Below, piece after piece: positions 1 through 9,048 of a stretch of 64,000 bases of DNA (position 1 is the stretch's first letter; every line of letters begins with the position of its first letter). This DNA comes from Paracoccaceae bacterium (GTDB lineage: Bacteria; Pseudomonadota; Alphaproteobacteria; Rhodobacterales; Rhodobacteraceae). The DNA is taken from NCBI GenBank assembly GCA_902543185.1, contig CACBXB010000002.1, positions 62,001-126,000 of the forward strand. Reading direction: 5' to 3'. The translations under genes and the position numbers were made by a program. The notes under the pieces were generated by a model. It was not told where the DNA came from, made no database searches, and worked only from the letters and a program-made list of their open reading frames with translations.

Positions 1-824
1 AAGGGTAACTGATACAATCGATCTGCACCGTATAGCCAGCTAATTGCTCCTGTCTCTTGGCTTGAAACAAATTGTCCAACAAGCAAATTAATTTGTAAAA
101 CTCCATTTGCGAGAACGCTTGGAATTGCCACCCTAACTAAAGTCTTCATATCTTTTGATAATCTTGGCCTACTTGGCCGAATTACTAAGCCAGCCTTTTT
201 TGCAGCTGTCCATAAAAGTATCAATTGCAAAATACCCGCAAGTGGAACTGAATAGATTAGTATTGTCATTATTGGCCACTCAAAGAAGAATGAAACACAC
301 AATCCCAAAATGATTGTAATGTTAAGTAGAACTGGAGCAGCGGCAGCGGCAGCAAAGTACCCAAGTGCATTCAGCACTCCAGATAAAAGTGCCGCGAGGG
401 AAATTAGCAAAATATAAGGGAACATTACTCGGCCAAAAGCAACAGTTATTTCGAAGCGCTCATCGCCGACAAACCCATTGGCGATAGCCCATATAAGTGC
501 TGGCATAAAAATTATTGCAAAGGTTGTAAGAATTAATAAAACAAAAGCTAAACTGCCCATAGCTTCATTTGCGAAAGCCATAGCATTTTCTTTTCTTTCA
601 TATTTTTTTGAAATTAAAGGGACGAAGGCTGAATTAAAAGCACCTTCGGCGAAAAACCTTCTAAACATATTTGGTAATCTGAATGCTGCAAAAAAAGCGT
701 CTAAAAGTGGACCAGCCCCTATTAAAGAAAATAATAGTATTTCTCGAACCATACCCAAGATGCGACTTGCTAAAGTCCAGAAGCCAACTGTCAAAAAGCC
801 AGATATAAGGCGAATTGGTTTCAA
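1..824 (-). CDS. murJ: Lipid II flippase MurJ (MviN), C-terminal part beyond window edge
   Basis: The reading frame is open from base 824 to the left window edge, giving about 274 residues of the N-terminal half. The family flips the lipid-linked peptidoglycan precursor (lipid II) across the inner membrane. The N-terminal pattern (SRILGMVREI, then FRLPNMFRRFFAEGAFNSAF) is the MurJ signature, and several hydrophobic helices follow. The start is a TTG whose bases overlap the glnD stop (TTGA), so translation is probably coupled to glnD; no ATG gives a complete first helix. The murJ-glnD adjacency is common in alphaproteobacteria. Identity is secure, the exact start less so. Confidence 0.9.
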   Translation of the reverse strand, partial: MKPIRLISGFLTVGFWTLASRILGMVREILLFSLIGAGPLLDAFFAAFRLPNMFRRFFAEGAFNSAFVPLISKKYERKENAMAFANEAMGSLAFVLLILTTFAIIFMPALIWAIANGFVGDERFEITVAFGRVMFPYILLISLAALLSGVLNALGYFAAAAAAPVLLNITIILGLCVSFFFEWPIMTILIYSVPLAGILQLILLWTAAKKAGLVIRPSRPRLSKDMKTLVRVAIPSVLANGVLQINLLVGQFVSSQETGAISWLYGADRLYQLP

Positions 825-3610
825 GATTGTGCTCGTTTCACTCCAATAGTAATTGCCTGTCGCAAATTCTGCTCAAGTTTTTTTTGTTTACTCTCACTAT
901 AAAATTTTAAACCGAACATGTCTTTAACATAAAAACTGTCAACGACCTGTTCGCCGTAGGTCGCTATAATGGCAGATGCTATATATACATTCATGTTGGC
1001 AAGCGTTCTTGTTAAATCAAAAAGTAATCCAGGTCTATCTCTAGTGTCCACCTCTATAATTGTATAGATTTCCGACCCTTCGTTGTTGAAAGTTATAGAA
1101 GTTGGGACTTTAAATGCCCTTTCCCGTTTTTTAAATTTATCTCGTTCCTTAATGGCCTCGCGAGTGATAATTTCACCGCTTAATGTTTTTTCAATCATAG
1201 CTCGCAGTCTTGAAAACCGGGACCGGTCATATGGTGCACCATCTGAGTCTTGAACCCAAAAAGCAGCAGTCGCAAAGCCATCCTTTGATGTGTAAGATCG
1301 GGCATCAACTACATTTGCCCCAACCAATGCAAGGGCACCAGAAAGGCGAGAAAAAATGCCAGGGTGGTCTGAGAGAGCAAAGCAAATTCTCGTAGCATCC
1401 CTGTCTGTATCGGGTGTCAGGTCTATTTTGATTTCATCTGACCCAAGACTTTTTAGTAATTTGGCAAAAGTAAACTGCGCTCCAATCTGGAAGCCTTGCC
1501 AATATGGTGGATAATGCCGCCCAGTTTCCAATTTAACGTCTTTAGGGTCCCAGTTCGATAATTTTTCTCTTAATAATTTTTTGGCTTCCACCATACGATT
1601 TTCTCTGTTAAGAGCTTCGCCACCCTTTTCCAGAGTTAGTCTTGTTTCGGAATATAATTGTCGGATAAGGGTTGCTTTCCAATTATTCCAGGTGTTTGGC
1701 CCTACACTGCGCACGTCGCATACTGTTAAGACGGTTAAAAGATCTAACCTTTTGACGCTCTGGACTGCTTTTGCAAAATCACGAACTGTTCGAGGATCAG
1801 ATATATCTCTTTTCTGCGCCATATCAGACATCAGTAAATGATATCTAACGAGCCACTCAACTGTTTCTGTTTCCTGTTTTTTAAGACCTAACCTGCGTGA
1901 AACTTGCCTGGCAATTGTAGCTCCTAATATTGAGTGATCATCTGAAAGCCCTTTACCAATATCATGAAGTAACAGCGCTACGTAAATTACCTTACGGTTC
2001 ACGCCATCTTTCAAAATTGAACTTGCAATTGGTAATTCCTCAACCAATTCACCCTTTTCAATTTGTGCTAATGTTTTTAGGCATTGAATTGTATGTTCAT
2101 CTACAGTGTAGCTGTGGTACATATTGAACTGCATCATGGCTACGATTGGCCCAAATTCTGGGATAAATTTTGCTAGAAAACCCAATTCATTCATTCGGCG
2201 TAGAGCTCTCTCTGGATTGCCGTGTTTGAGTAGTAATTCTAAAAAAATATTCTGAGCTTCTGGCGATTGCCTAAACTCTTTATCTACAGATGTTAGGTTT
2301 GCAGAAACTAATCTCATAGCATTGGGGTGAATCAATAAACCAGTCCGAAGTGCTTCTGAAAATAATTTTAGTAAATTTATTGGGTTCTCCAAAAATTTTT
2401 CTTCCGACTTTATCGCTAATCTATTGTTAATAACGGCATACTCGTTACCAATTTTTGGCCTTCTTTTAAATATTCGTTCGAGAAGAGGTTCATCTTTTGC
2501 GTGAACTGCTTCCAGAGAAGTTAGAAAAATTCTTGTTAAATCTCCAACACGGGTTGCATGTCGAAAATAATCTTGCATGAATATTTCAACAGCACGTCGG
2601 GCTTGAGAATCTTTATATCCCATTGCCTTTGCTACTTCGACCTGAAGGTCGAAGCTCAATTGTTCAATTGCCCTATCAGATAGGTGATGCATTTGACATC
2701 GTACCGCCCACAAAAACTCCTCAGCTTTGTCAAATTGTTCATGTTCGTCCGCTCTGAATACATTTAATTCAATTAAATCATTTATATTCTGAGTTTTATA
2801 AACGTACTTTGCGATCCAATAAAGTGACTGTAAATCACGTAGTCCACCTTTCCCTTCTTTAACGTTAGGTTCGACCATATATCTTTGGCCGTGTTTCTCG
2901 TGCCTATTTTCTCTTTCTTTTAATTTAGCTGAAATAAATTCCCTAGCAGTTCCCTCGAATAAGTTCTTCCAAAGTTTTTTATTTAATTCATAGGCTAAAT
3001 CGATGTCTCCACAAACAAATCTGTGCTCCAACATAGCTGTTCGAATTGTGTAGTCTTCTCTGCCCATTCGCAAACAATCTCTTATTGATCGAGATGAATG
3101 CCCTACCTTGAGTTTCAAATCCCAGAGAAGGTATAAAACTGTTTCTATTACACTTTCGGCCCAAGGCGTAATTTTATAGGGTGTTAAAAAAAGCAAATCC
3201 ACATCTGAGTAAGGGGCCATTTCACGTCTTCCATAACCCCCCACAGAAATAATAGACAATTTTTCTGCATCAGTTGGATTATATGTTGGAAATTGTACCT
3301 TCGTTGCAAACTCCCAAGTGGCTTTTACCAAGCAGTCAGTTAGAAAAGCATAACTGGTAACAGCTTTTCTGGCATTAAGGGGTTTTTTGGTAAGCTCGAG
3401 TGAGATTTTTTCAAATCCCGAAGACTTTAATTTTTTTAACAGACTTACTAATTCAGTTCTTTTAGGTGTATCTGACCTAAAGAAAACATTAACTGTATTA
3501 GTATCAAAAATTTGCTTTGGTTGACAGATTAAATCCAAGTCGTGGTAGGAAGATCTAGTTTTTTCATTTCTAAACTGATCAAAATCTAAAGAATCGCGGC
3601 GCTGGGTCAA
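821..3610 (-). CDS. glnD: PII uridylyltransferase / uridylyl-removing enzyme GlnD
   Basis: Bifunctional nitrogen sensor that adds UMP to PII proteins when glutamine is low and removes it when glutamine is high. The 929-residue length fits the family. The nucleotidyltransferase motif GGYGR is at residues 124-128 with the metal-binding aspartates D136 and D138 (SDVDLL). The HD hydrolase motif (LLLHDIGKG) is near 545-553, and two ACT domains lie in the last about 190 residues. The most upstream start is a TTG that lies 32 bases inside the preceding lipoprotein gene with only a weak ribosome site; no ATG precedes the nucleotidyltransferase core. It sits between the lipoprotein gene and murJ in one minus-strand unit. 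Confidence 0.95.
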   Translation of the reverse strand: MTQRRDSLDFDQFRNEKTRSSYHDLDLICQPKQIFDTNTVNVFFRSDTPKRTELVSLLKKLKSSGFEKISLELTKKPLNARKAVTSYAFLTDCLVKATWEFATKVQFPTYNPTDAEKLSIISVGGYGRREMAPYSDVDLLFLTPYKITPWAESVIETVLYLLWDLKLKVGHSSRSIRDCLRMGREDYTIRTAMLEHRFVCGDIDLAYELNKKLWKNLFEGTAREFISAKLKERENRHEKHGQRYMVEPNVKEGKGGLRDLQSLYWIAKYVYKTQNINDLIELNVFRADEHEQFDKAEEFLWAVRCQMHHLSDRAIEQLSFDLQVEVAKAMGYKDSQARRAVEIFMQDYFRHATRVGDLTRIFLTSLEAVHAKDEPLLERIFKRRPKIGNEYAVINNRLAIKSEEKFLENPINLLKLFSEALRTGLLIHPNAMRLVSANLTSVDKEFRQSPEAQNIFLELLLKHGNPERALRRMNELGFLAKFIPEFGPIVAMMQFNMYHSYTVDEHTIQCLKTLAQIEKGELVEELPIASSILKDGVNRKVIYVALLLHDIGKGLSDDHSILGATIARQVSRRLGLKKQETETVEWLVRYHLLMSDMAQKRDISDPRTVRDFAKAVQSVKRLDLLTVLTVCDVRSVGPNTWNNWKATLIRQLYSETRLTLEKGGEALNRENRMVEAKKLLREKLSNWDPKDVKLETGRHYPPYWQGFQIGAQFTFAKLLKSLGSDEIKIDLTPDTDRDATRICFALSDHPGIFSRLSGALALVGANVVDARSYTSKDGFATAAFWVQDSDGAPYDRSRFSRLRAMIEKTLSGEIITREAIKERDKFKKRERAFKVPTSITFNNEGSEIYTIIEVDTRDRPGLLFDLTRTLANMNVYIASAIIATYGEQVVDSFYVKDMFGLKFYSESKQKKLEQNLRQAITIGVKRAQS

Positions 3611-4742
3611 TGATGTATACCTGCTTGTTTCTTACTTCTGCTATCGCTAAGCCTCGCTCATTTGTTCGATCTTTCAAAAACCGAAAAATCCCGTCAACGC
3701 CTTCAAATCCTGCAGACTGCGTTAAGCCCTTTGAGGTTAAGGCATGAGGTTTGCCAGTTTGAACGAGTGCCCCTATAGCGGCTATTCCATCAAAGGCCAA
3801 ACCGGCTAACTGATGAGGCTTTTTCCGATACAAAGCTTCATAACGTTTCGAAAAATTTTTCCGTACAACTTCATCTGGCGTCGTGAACCAACCGCCTTGA
3901 AGGCCTTTCAATCGAAGTGTTTGCTGAGGTATATCCCAACGAGAAATTCCAGCGAATTGGACTTTTTCTGTATTAATACCGGACTCTGGTAGCATTTGTC
4001 CTAGTAAAGGTAGAGCTCCTGCTGAGTTAGATGTCAGGAGAAGTAAGTCTGCTTCTTCAACTTCGATAGAGGCGCGTGCTAGGGGGACGGCGTTGACTAT
4101 TCCTTTTTGTGTAAATTCAAAAGGTTGACTGTTGACGACCTGGATATTTGAATTTTGTGCAGATTTTTCAAGTGCCGCTCTTCCAAATTTACCTTCAATA
4201 TTGTTAGGGAATAAAATTACGGCTCGCGATTTTCCTTTTTTGGCGGCGTAAGACAAAAGTCTGTTAGAAGTATTTTGGAATGTTTTACCCAAAATAAATA
4301 CATTTCCACCAGCAATAGAAGTATTATTCGAAAAACTTAAAACGTTTATTTCTTCATCCGCAACAGCCATGCCTGCGGCGTTTGCGGCTTCACCAAATAA
4401 GGGACCAAGGATAATTTTGGCGCCATCATCAACAGCTTTTTGTGCTTGAATGGCCGCTTGGGCAGGATTGCCTGCTGTGTCATAAATTCGTAGATGAATT
4501 TGTACATTTTTCAAATCGCCAACAGCCATAAGTGTTGCATTTTCTAGACTAGTCGACAGCGTCTGCGTTTTCGGATGTGATTTGGGTAATAGCAAAGCGA
4601 CTTGAACAGGTTTTTTAACATCAATACTGGGTCCGATAGAAGTTTCACGTTGCTGAGGCGCACATGACGAAATAAGAATCGCCAGGGTCGCAAAACCTAT
4701 AAGTTTTAATTGCTTGCTTAATGACAATATTCTATCCAACAT
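3579..4742 (-). CDS. LpoA-like penicillin-binding protein activator, periplasmic-binding fold lipoprotein
   Basis: A 387-residue lipoprotein: a short hydrophobic N-terminus ends in the lipobox ISSC (Cys27), so it should be anchored in a membrane facing the periplasm. The rest resembles a type I periplasmic ligand-binding fold as in ABC leucine/amide receptors and LpoA (motifs VALLLPKS and ILGPLFGEAA, and a GLAFDG-type C-terminal lobe). Related alphaproteobacterial proteins are annotated as penicillin-binding protein activators; that role is family inference. It starts with ATG at 4742, is divergent from rsmI over a 56-base spacer, and overlaps the glnD start downstream. Confidence 0.8.
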   Translation of the reverse strand: MLDRILSLSKQLKLIGFATLAILISSCAPQQRETSIGPSIDVKKPVQVALLLPKSHPKTQTLSTSLENATLMAVGDLKNVQIHLRIYDTAGNPAQAAIQAQKAVDDGAKIILGPLFGEAANAAGMAVADEEINVLSFSNNTSIAGGNVFILGKTFQNTSNRLLSYAAKKGKSRAVILFPNNIEGKFGRAALEKSAQNSNIQVVNSQPFEFTQKGIVNAVPLARASIEVEEADLLLLTSNSAGALPLLGQMLPESGINTEKVQFAGISRWDIPQQTLRLKGLQGGWFTTPDEVVRKNFSKRYEALYRKKPHQLAGLAFDGIAAIGALVQTGKPHALTSKGLTQSAGFEGVDGIFRFLKDRTNERGLAIAEVRNKQVYIIDPAPRFFRF

Positions 4743-4753
4743 GGCGTTAAATC

Positions 4754-4767
4754 CTCAAAATTTTGAG
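4754..4767. promoter_or_regulatory. 14-bp perfect palindrome in divergent spacer
   Basis: The sequence CTCAAAATTTTGAG is a perfect inverted repeat 12 bases upstream of the LpoA-like gene and 31 bases upstream of rsmI. Its position in a 56-base divergent spacer suits an operator, but the AT-rich core could arise by chance. No regulator is identified. Confidence 0.3.
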
Positions 4768-4798
4768 TTAATTAAAATTTTCGACTAAAAAGTGTCTA

Positions 4799-5665
4799 AT
4801 GGTCAATTACAAATCAATCAAGTTATCGCCGGGTTTATATTTTGTTTCAACACCTATCGGTTCGGCCCGTGATATAACATTAAGAGCTCTTGATATTCTA
4901 GCCAACGCTGATGTTTTAGCCGCTGAGGACACTCGGACTTTAAAAAAATTACTAGAAATTCATGGTATTCATTTAAAAAATAGAAGTTTAATTTCTTATC
5001 ACGACCATAATGGCAGCAAAGCGCGCCCAAAGTTGCTCGCTTACTTGAAGAATGGTAAATCAGTTGCTTATGCATCCGAGGCAGGAACACCCTTGATAGC
5101 CGACCCTGGTTTTTCACTGTTGAATGAAGTGTTAAGTATGGAAAATGATGTTACAAGCGCTCCCGGGCCTTGTGCGCTGATAGCGGCTTTGACAGTTGCC
5201 GGACTTCCAACAGATAGATTTTATTTTGAGGGTTTTTTACCCAATAATAAAAGCCAGAGGGAATTAAAGTTTCGTGGATTAAAGTCTCATCTTGGGACAC
5301 TTATTTTTTATGAATCTGCGATAAGGTTGAATGATACACTGGTCATAGCGAAAGAAGTTTTTGGTGGGGACAGACAAGGAGTTGTTTGCCGTGAATTAAC
5401 TAAGAAGTTTGAGGATATTCAGCGTGGTAGATTAAAAGAACTTTCAGAAATTTACTTTGACAAAAATATAAAAGGTGAAGTTGTTCTACTTGTCGCTGGC
5501 GCTGGTAATACTGATATTGATTGGAGTGAAATTGAGCAACATGTAAGAGATGCTCTGAAGACTATGTCTGTAAAGGATTCTGCAGAGGCGGTGGCAATAG
5601 CATTTAATGTACCTCGGAGAGATATTTATCAATTAGCGCTTCAAATAAAAAGTGGTGGTGACTAA
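4799..5665 (+). CDS. rsmI: 16S rRNA (cytidine(1402)-2'-O)-methyltransferase
   Basis: Methylates the 2'-hydroxyl of C1402 in the ribosomal decoding centre using SAM. The 288-residue protein has the tetrapyrrole-methylase fold signatures of RsmI: the N-terminal LYFVSTPIG, the AAEDTRTLKKLL segment, the SYHDHN motif, and EAGTPLIADPG followed by SAPGPCALIAAL. It starts with ATG at 4799. In related genomes yraN often lies between rsmI and gshB; here only 73 noncoding bases separate them. Confidence 0.95.
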   Translation: MVNYKSIKLSPGLYFVSTPIGSARDITLRALDILANADVLAAEDTRTLKKLLEIHGIHLKNRSLISYHDHNGSKARPKLLAYLKNGKSVAYASEAGTPLIADPGFSLLNEVLSMENDVTSAPGPCALIAALTVAGLPTDRFYFEGFLPNNKSQRELKFRGLKSHLGTLIFYESAIRLNDTLVIAKEVFGGDRQGVVCRELTKKFEDIQRGRLKELSEIYFDKNIKGEVVLLVAGAGNTDIDWSEIEQHVRDALKTMSVKDSAEAVAIAFNVPRRDIYQLALQIKSGGD

Positions 5666-5738
5666 ATTGTTTACCTTTGAAATTGATGGTGTTAACAAAT
5701 TGGCCTTTCAGATACTCAGGATATATCGAGACTAGCCT

Positions 5739-6677
5739 ATGAAAATTGCATTTCAAATGGATCCTATAGAATATGTTGATATCAATGCAGATAGTACTTT
5801 TCGGCTCGCGGAAGAAGCTCAAAATAGGGGTCATGATTTATACGTTTATACCCCTCACGATTTGACTTTTAACAGAGGTAAAGTTGCAGCAAAAGTCCGC
5901 TCAATAAGTCTTAAAAGAAAGATTGGCGAACATGTAAATTTTGGTGCAGTAGAGCTACTAGATGTTAGTGAATTTGATGTTATCTGGTTAAGGCAAGATC
6001 CACCATTCGATATGGGATACATAACGAATACGCACTTACTCGATTTGGTTGCTAAAGAAACTTTGATTGTAAACAATCCATTCTGGGTAAGGAATTTACC
6101 CGAAAAATTGCTCGTGCTGGAATTCCCCGATTTAATACCAGACACAGTGATTTCGCGTGATTTAGAGGAGATCAAAGAATTCAAACGCGAATTCAAAGAT
6201 ATAATTGTCAAACCACTTTACGGCAATGGTGGAGCTGGTATTTTTCGGCTAAAAGAAGATGACAAAAACTTGACATCTTTGCATGAACTTTTTTCTAACA
6301 TGTCTTCAGAACCTCTAATTGCTCAAGCTTTTTTACCTGATATTAAAAATGGTGATAAACGTATCATATTAGTTGATGGTAACCCTGTTGGTGCAATCAA
6401 TCGGGTACCAAAAGCTGGTGAGATAAGATCAAACATGCACGTTGGTGGAAAAGCTGAACCAGCAAAATTAAGTCAAAGAGATAGGGAAATATGCAGGGCA
6501 ATAGGGCCCACATTAAAAAATAAGGGCCAAGTTTTTGTTGGTATTGATGTAATAGGTGATTACTTGACTGAAATAAATGTGACTTCGCCGACTGGGATAC
6601 AAGAACTAGAGCGGTTCGATAAAGTAAATATAGCAGAAATGATTTGGCACGCAGTAGAAGAAAAGCTGAAGAATTGA
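5739..6677 (+). CDS. gshB: Glutathione synthetase
   Basis: ATP-grasp ligase joining gamma-glutamylcysteine and glycine, the second step of glutathione synthesis in the cytoplasm. The 312-residue length is normal. Visible motifs are the N-terminal QMDPIEYVDI, the RQDPPFDMGY segment of the family, the ATP-grasp glycine loop KPLYGNGGAGIFRL, and the C-terminal EINVTSPTGIQEL that carries metal ligands. It starts with ATG at 5739. It follows rsmI on the same strand; no clear terminator follows it. Confidence 0.96.
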   Translation: MKIAFQMDPIEYVDINADSTFRLAEEAQNRGHDLYVYTPHDLTFNRGKVAAKVRSISLKRKIGEHVNFGAVELLDVSEFDVIWLRQDPPFDMGYITNTHLLDLVAKETLIVNNPFWVRNLPEKLLVLEFPDLIPDTVISRDLEEIKEFKREFKDIIVKPLYGNGGAGIFRLKEDDKNLTSLHELFSNMSSEPLIAQAFLPDIKNGDKRIILVDGNPVGAINRVPKAGEIRSNMHVGGKAEPAKLSQRDREICRAIGPTLKNKGQVFVGIDVIGDYLTEINVTSPTGIQELERFDKVNIAEMIWHAVEEKLKN

Positions 6678-6795
6678 GTTTTCCAAAATAAATTTGCCCG
6701 TAAAAATTTGCCGACGTATTTTTTGAAATGCTAGCTCAAACAATATTTTGTACGTGGTAGATCATTTTGTTTCTCTTGGTTGCAACTTTCAAAAG

Positions 6796-6825
6796 TGATC
6801 CAACAGAAACCTCACTCCGTATCAA
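6796..6825 (+). promoter_or_regulatory. Possible ECF sigmaE-type promoter of rpoH
   Basis: TGATCC at 6796-6801, 18 bases, then TATCAA at 6820-6825. TGATCC with an 18-base spacer is the -35 pattern of RpoE (ChrR-controlled, singlet-oxygen response) promoters in Rhodobacter, a sigma factor known to drive rpoHII there. The -10 match is only partial, so this is a candidate. It lies about 50 bases before the rpoH start. Confidence 0.4.
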
Positions 6826-6875
6826 CTGTATAATTAAATATGATATTTTCGAATTTATGTTTACGGGTGATTAAC

Positions 6876-7751
6876 ATGGCTTTAGACAATAACACTAATC
6901 TGTCACTTACAAGAACGGCGGTTAAAGCTGAATTGCTTGACGCTGAGACTGAACTGCAACTTGCTTACGCCTGGCGGGACTCGAGAGATGAGGCCGCTTT
7001 ACATCGTTTAATCACAGCTTACATGCGGCTAGCAATATCAATGGCTGCAAAGTTTAAGCGCTACGGGGCTCCTATGAACGACTTGGTTCAGGAAGCCGGT
7101 TTAGGTTTAATGAAGGCTGCGGACAAGTTTGATCCTGACAGAGGTGTTAGATTTTCTACCTATGCCGTGTGGTGGATAAAAGCCAGCGTCCAAGATTATG
7201 TTATGCGCAATTGGTCTATGGTCCGAACCGGATCAACAAGTAGTCAAAAATCATTGTTCTTTAATATGCGGCGGGTTCAAGCACAGCTTGAGAGAGAAGC
7301 ACAGCAAACTGGAGAAAATTTAGATAAACATCAACTGAACCAGTTGATAGCTACAGAAGTTGGTGTTCCTTTGAATGACGTGGAAATGATGGATGGTCGC
7401 TTATCGGGTTCTGATTTTTCATTGAATGCGACACAGGCAAGCGATGAAGAAGGTCGCGAATGGATTGAAACACTAGAAGACGAGAACGCCCGGGCTGATC
7501 TTACTGTGGAAGAAGAGCACGATCAAAAACGACTGGCTGATTGGATAGGCGTTGCCATGGACGCTCTAAATGAGAGAGAGCAATTTATTGTGCGTGAGAG
7601 AAAATTAATTGAAAGCCCGCGAACTTTGGAAAGTTTGGGAGCTGAGTTAGGCCTCTCCAAAGAGCGTGTTAGGCAACTTGAAGCCGCTGCGTTTGGAAAA
7701 ATGCGTAAATATCTAGAAAAAAATGCAGGTGAAGTTAGAAATTTCCTCTAA
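6876..7751 (+). CDS. rpoH: RNA polymerase sigma-32 family factor, RpoHII-like
   Basis: Alternative sigma factor for heat-shock or oxidative-stress promoters. The 291-residue protein has sigma region 2 (the AYMRLAISMA helix, NDLVQEAGLGLMKAADKFDP and FSTYAVWWIKA), the RpoH box (QKSLFFNMRR) and region 4 with its helix-turn-helix (LGAELGLSKERVRQLE). An in-frame ATG lies upstream at 6840 but has no ribosome site; ATG 6876 is preceded by GGGTG at a good distance. The spacer motifs resemble the RpoHII type of Rhodobacteraceae more than RpoHI, by memory of those sequences. The upstream ECF-like promoter fits that reading. Confidence 0.9.
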   Translation: MALDNNTNLSLTRTAVKAELLDAETELQLAYAWRDSRDEAALHRLITAYMRLAISMAAKFKRYGAPMNDLVQEAGLGLMKAADKFDPDRGVRFSTYAVWWIKASVQDYVMRNWSMVRTGSTSSQKSLFFNMRRVQAQLEREAQQTGENLDKHQLNQLIATEVGVPLNDVEMMDGRLSGSDFSLNATQASDEEGREWIETLEDENARADLTVEEEHDQKRLADWIGVAMDALNEREQFIVRERKLIESPRTLESLGAELGLSKERVRQLEAAAFGKMRKYLEKNAGEVRNFL

Positions 7752-7842
7752 TTTTAACTTCGCCTTTACTATTTAAATCTACGGGTTGCATGTCAGTGTC
7801 GTAACGCACTAAACTTCTAGTGCTAATAAAACGAGATTGTGG

Positions 7843-9048
7843 ATGCTTAACGGTAAAAAAGTACTTCTCATCATAACAGGTGGAATCGCAGCTTATAAGT
7901 CCTTAGAATTAGTTAGGAAGCTAAAGGAAAAGGGAGCTGACGTTATTCCCGTTATGACCAAAGCTGCTGAAAACTTTGTTACTCCAATGTCAGTTTCAGC
8001 CTTTGCCCAAGAAAAAGTATTTAACAAGTTGTTTGATTTGACTGATGAGGCCGAAATGGGCCACATTGAGTTGTCTCGAAGTTCTGATTTAATTATTGTT
8101 GTACCGGCGAGTGCTGATTTTATTGCCAAAACAGCAACTGGCCAAGCAAATGACCTTGCTAGCACTCTTATTTTAGCTACTGACACCAAAGTTTTGATGG
8201 CTCCCGCTATGAATGTTCGCATGTGGGAAAACCCCTTAACTCAAAAAAATATAAAAATTTTACATAACAATGGTGTTAAATTCGTAGGCCCAGATGAAGG
8301 TGAGATGGCTTGTGGTGAATTTGGTTTTGGACGAATGGCTGAGGCGGATGAAATTCTGAAAGAAATAGAGGCTAACTTTCGTGACAAAAAGTTAAAAGGC
8401 CGTCACTTTCTAGTAACTTCAGGCCCAACTATAGAGCCAATAGATCCTGTACGTTTCATTGGCAACAGATCTTCTGGTTTACAAGGAGGAGCAATAGCAA
8501 ACGAACTTGTCGAAAGTGGAGCTGAGGTAACGTTTATTACGGGCCCCGTTAATTTGGATCCTCCATATGGTTCAAATATAATTAGAGTAGAGACTGCAGA
8601 CGAAATGTATGATGCGGTTCATTTATCTCTTCCTGCTGATGCTGCAGTTTTTGCAGCTGCAGTTGCGGATTGGAAAATTAAGAAAACTGAGCAACAGAAG
8701 TTGAAAAAGCAAACTGGTAATTTACCGGCTTTTGATTTGACGGAAAACAAAGATATTTTAGCTTCAGTTTCAAAATTGAAAAAAAATCGGCCTAAAATTG
8801 TTATGGGTTTTGCAGCTGAAACTGAAAATATACTCGAGAATGCAAAGTCCAAACTTATGAAAAAAGGTTGTGATTTTATTGTTGCAAACGATGTTTCTTT
8901 GGGTACTCAAACTTTGGGTGGCAATGAAAATGCTGCTATTATTGTTTCTGAAAAAGATGTTGAAACATTACCTAAAATGTCAAAACGGGCACTTGCCAAA
9001 ATTTTGGTTGAAAAAATAAGCCAGTCTTTTGAGGAAATGGATGCCTGA
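7843..9048 (+). CDS. coaBC: Bifunctional phosphopantothenoylcysteine decarboxylase / phosphopantothenate-cysteine ligase
   Basis: Two consecutive coenzyme A synthesis steps in one 401-residue flavoprotein. The N-terminal CoaC half (about 1-185) has GGIAAYKS, the catalytic-type HIELSRSSD, the substrate loop APAMNVRMW and the cysteine motif ACGEFGFGRM. The C-terminal CoaB half starts at LVTSGPTIEPIDPVRFI and shows NRSSG and the lysine-rich KKTEQQKLKK region. The chosen ATG at 7843 follows a GAG ribosome site; a TTG two codons earlier is less likely. The stop overlaps the dut start by 8 bases. Confidence 0.95.
   Translation: MLNGKKVLLIITGGIAAYKSLELVRKLKEKGADVIPVMTKAAENFVTPMSVSAFAQEKVFNKLFDLTDEAEMGHIELSRSSDLIIVVPASADFIAKTATGQANDLASTLILATDTKVLMAPAMNVRMWENPLTQKNIKILHNNGVKFVGPDEGEMACGEFGFGRMAEADEILKEIEANFRDKKLKGRHFLVTSGPTIEPIDPVRFIGNRSSGLQGGAIANELVESGAEVTFITGPVNLDPPYGSNIIRVETADEMYDAVHLSLPADAAVFAAAVADWKIKKTEQQKLKKQTGNLPAFDLTENKDILASVSKLKKNRPKIVMGFAAETENILENAKSKLMKKGCDFIVANDVSLGTQTLGGNENAAIIVSEKDVETLPKMSKRALAKILVEKISQSFEEMDA

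Noticed and set aside
478-849. Open frame on the plus strand of about 120 codons
   Set aside because: It lies antisense to murJ and the end of glnD; composition is that of a shadow frame and the minus strand gives clear MurJ motifs.
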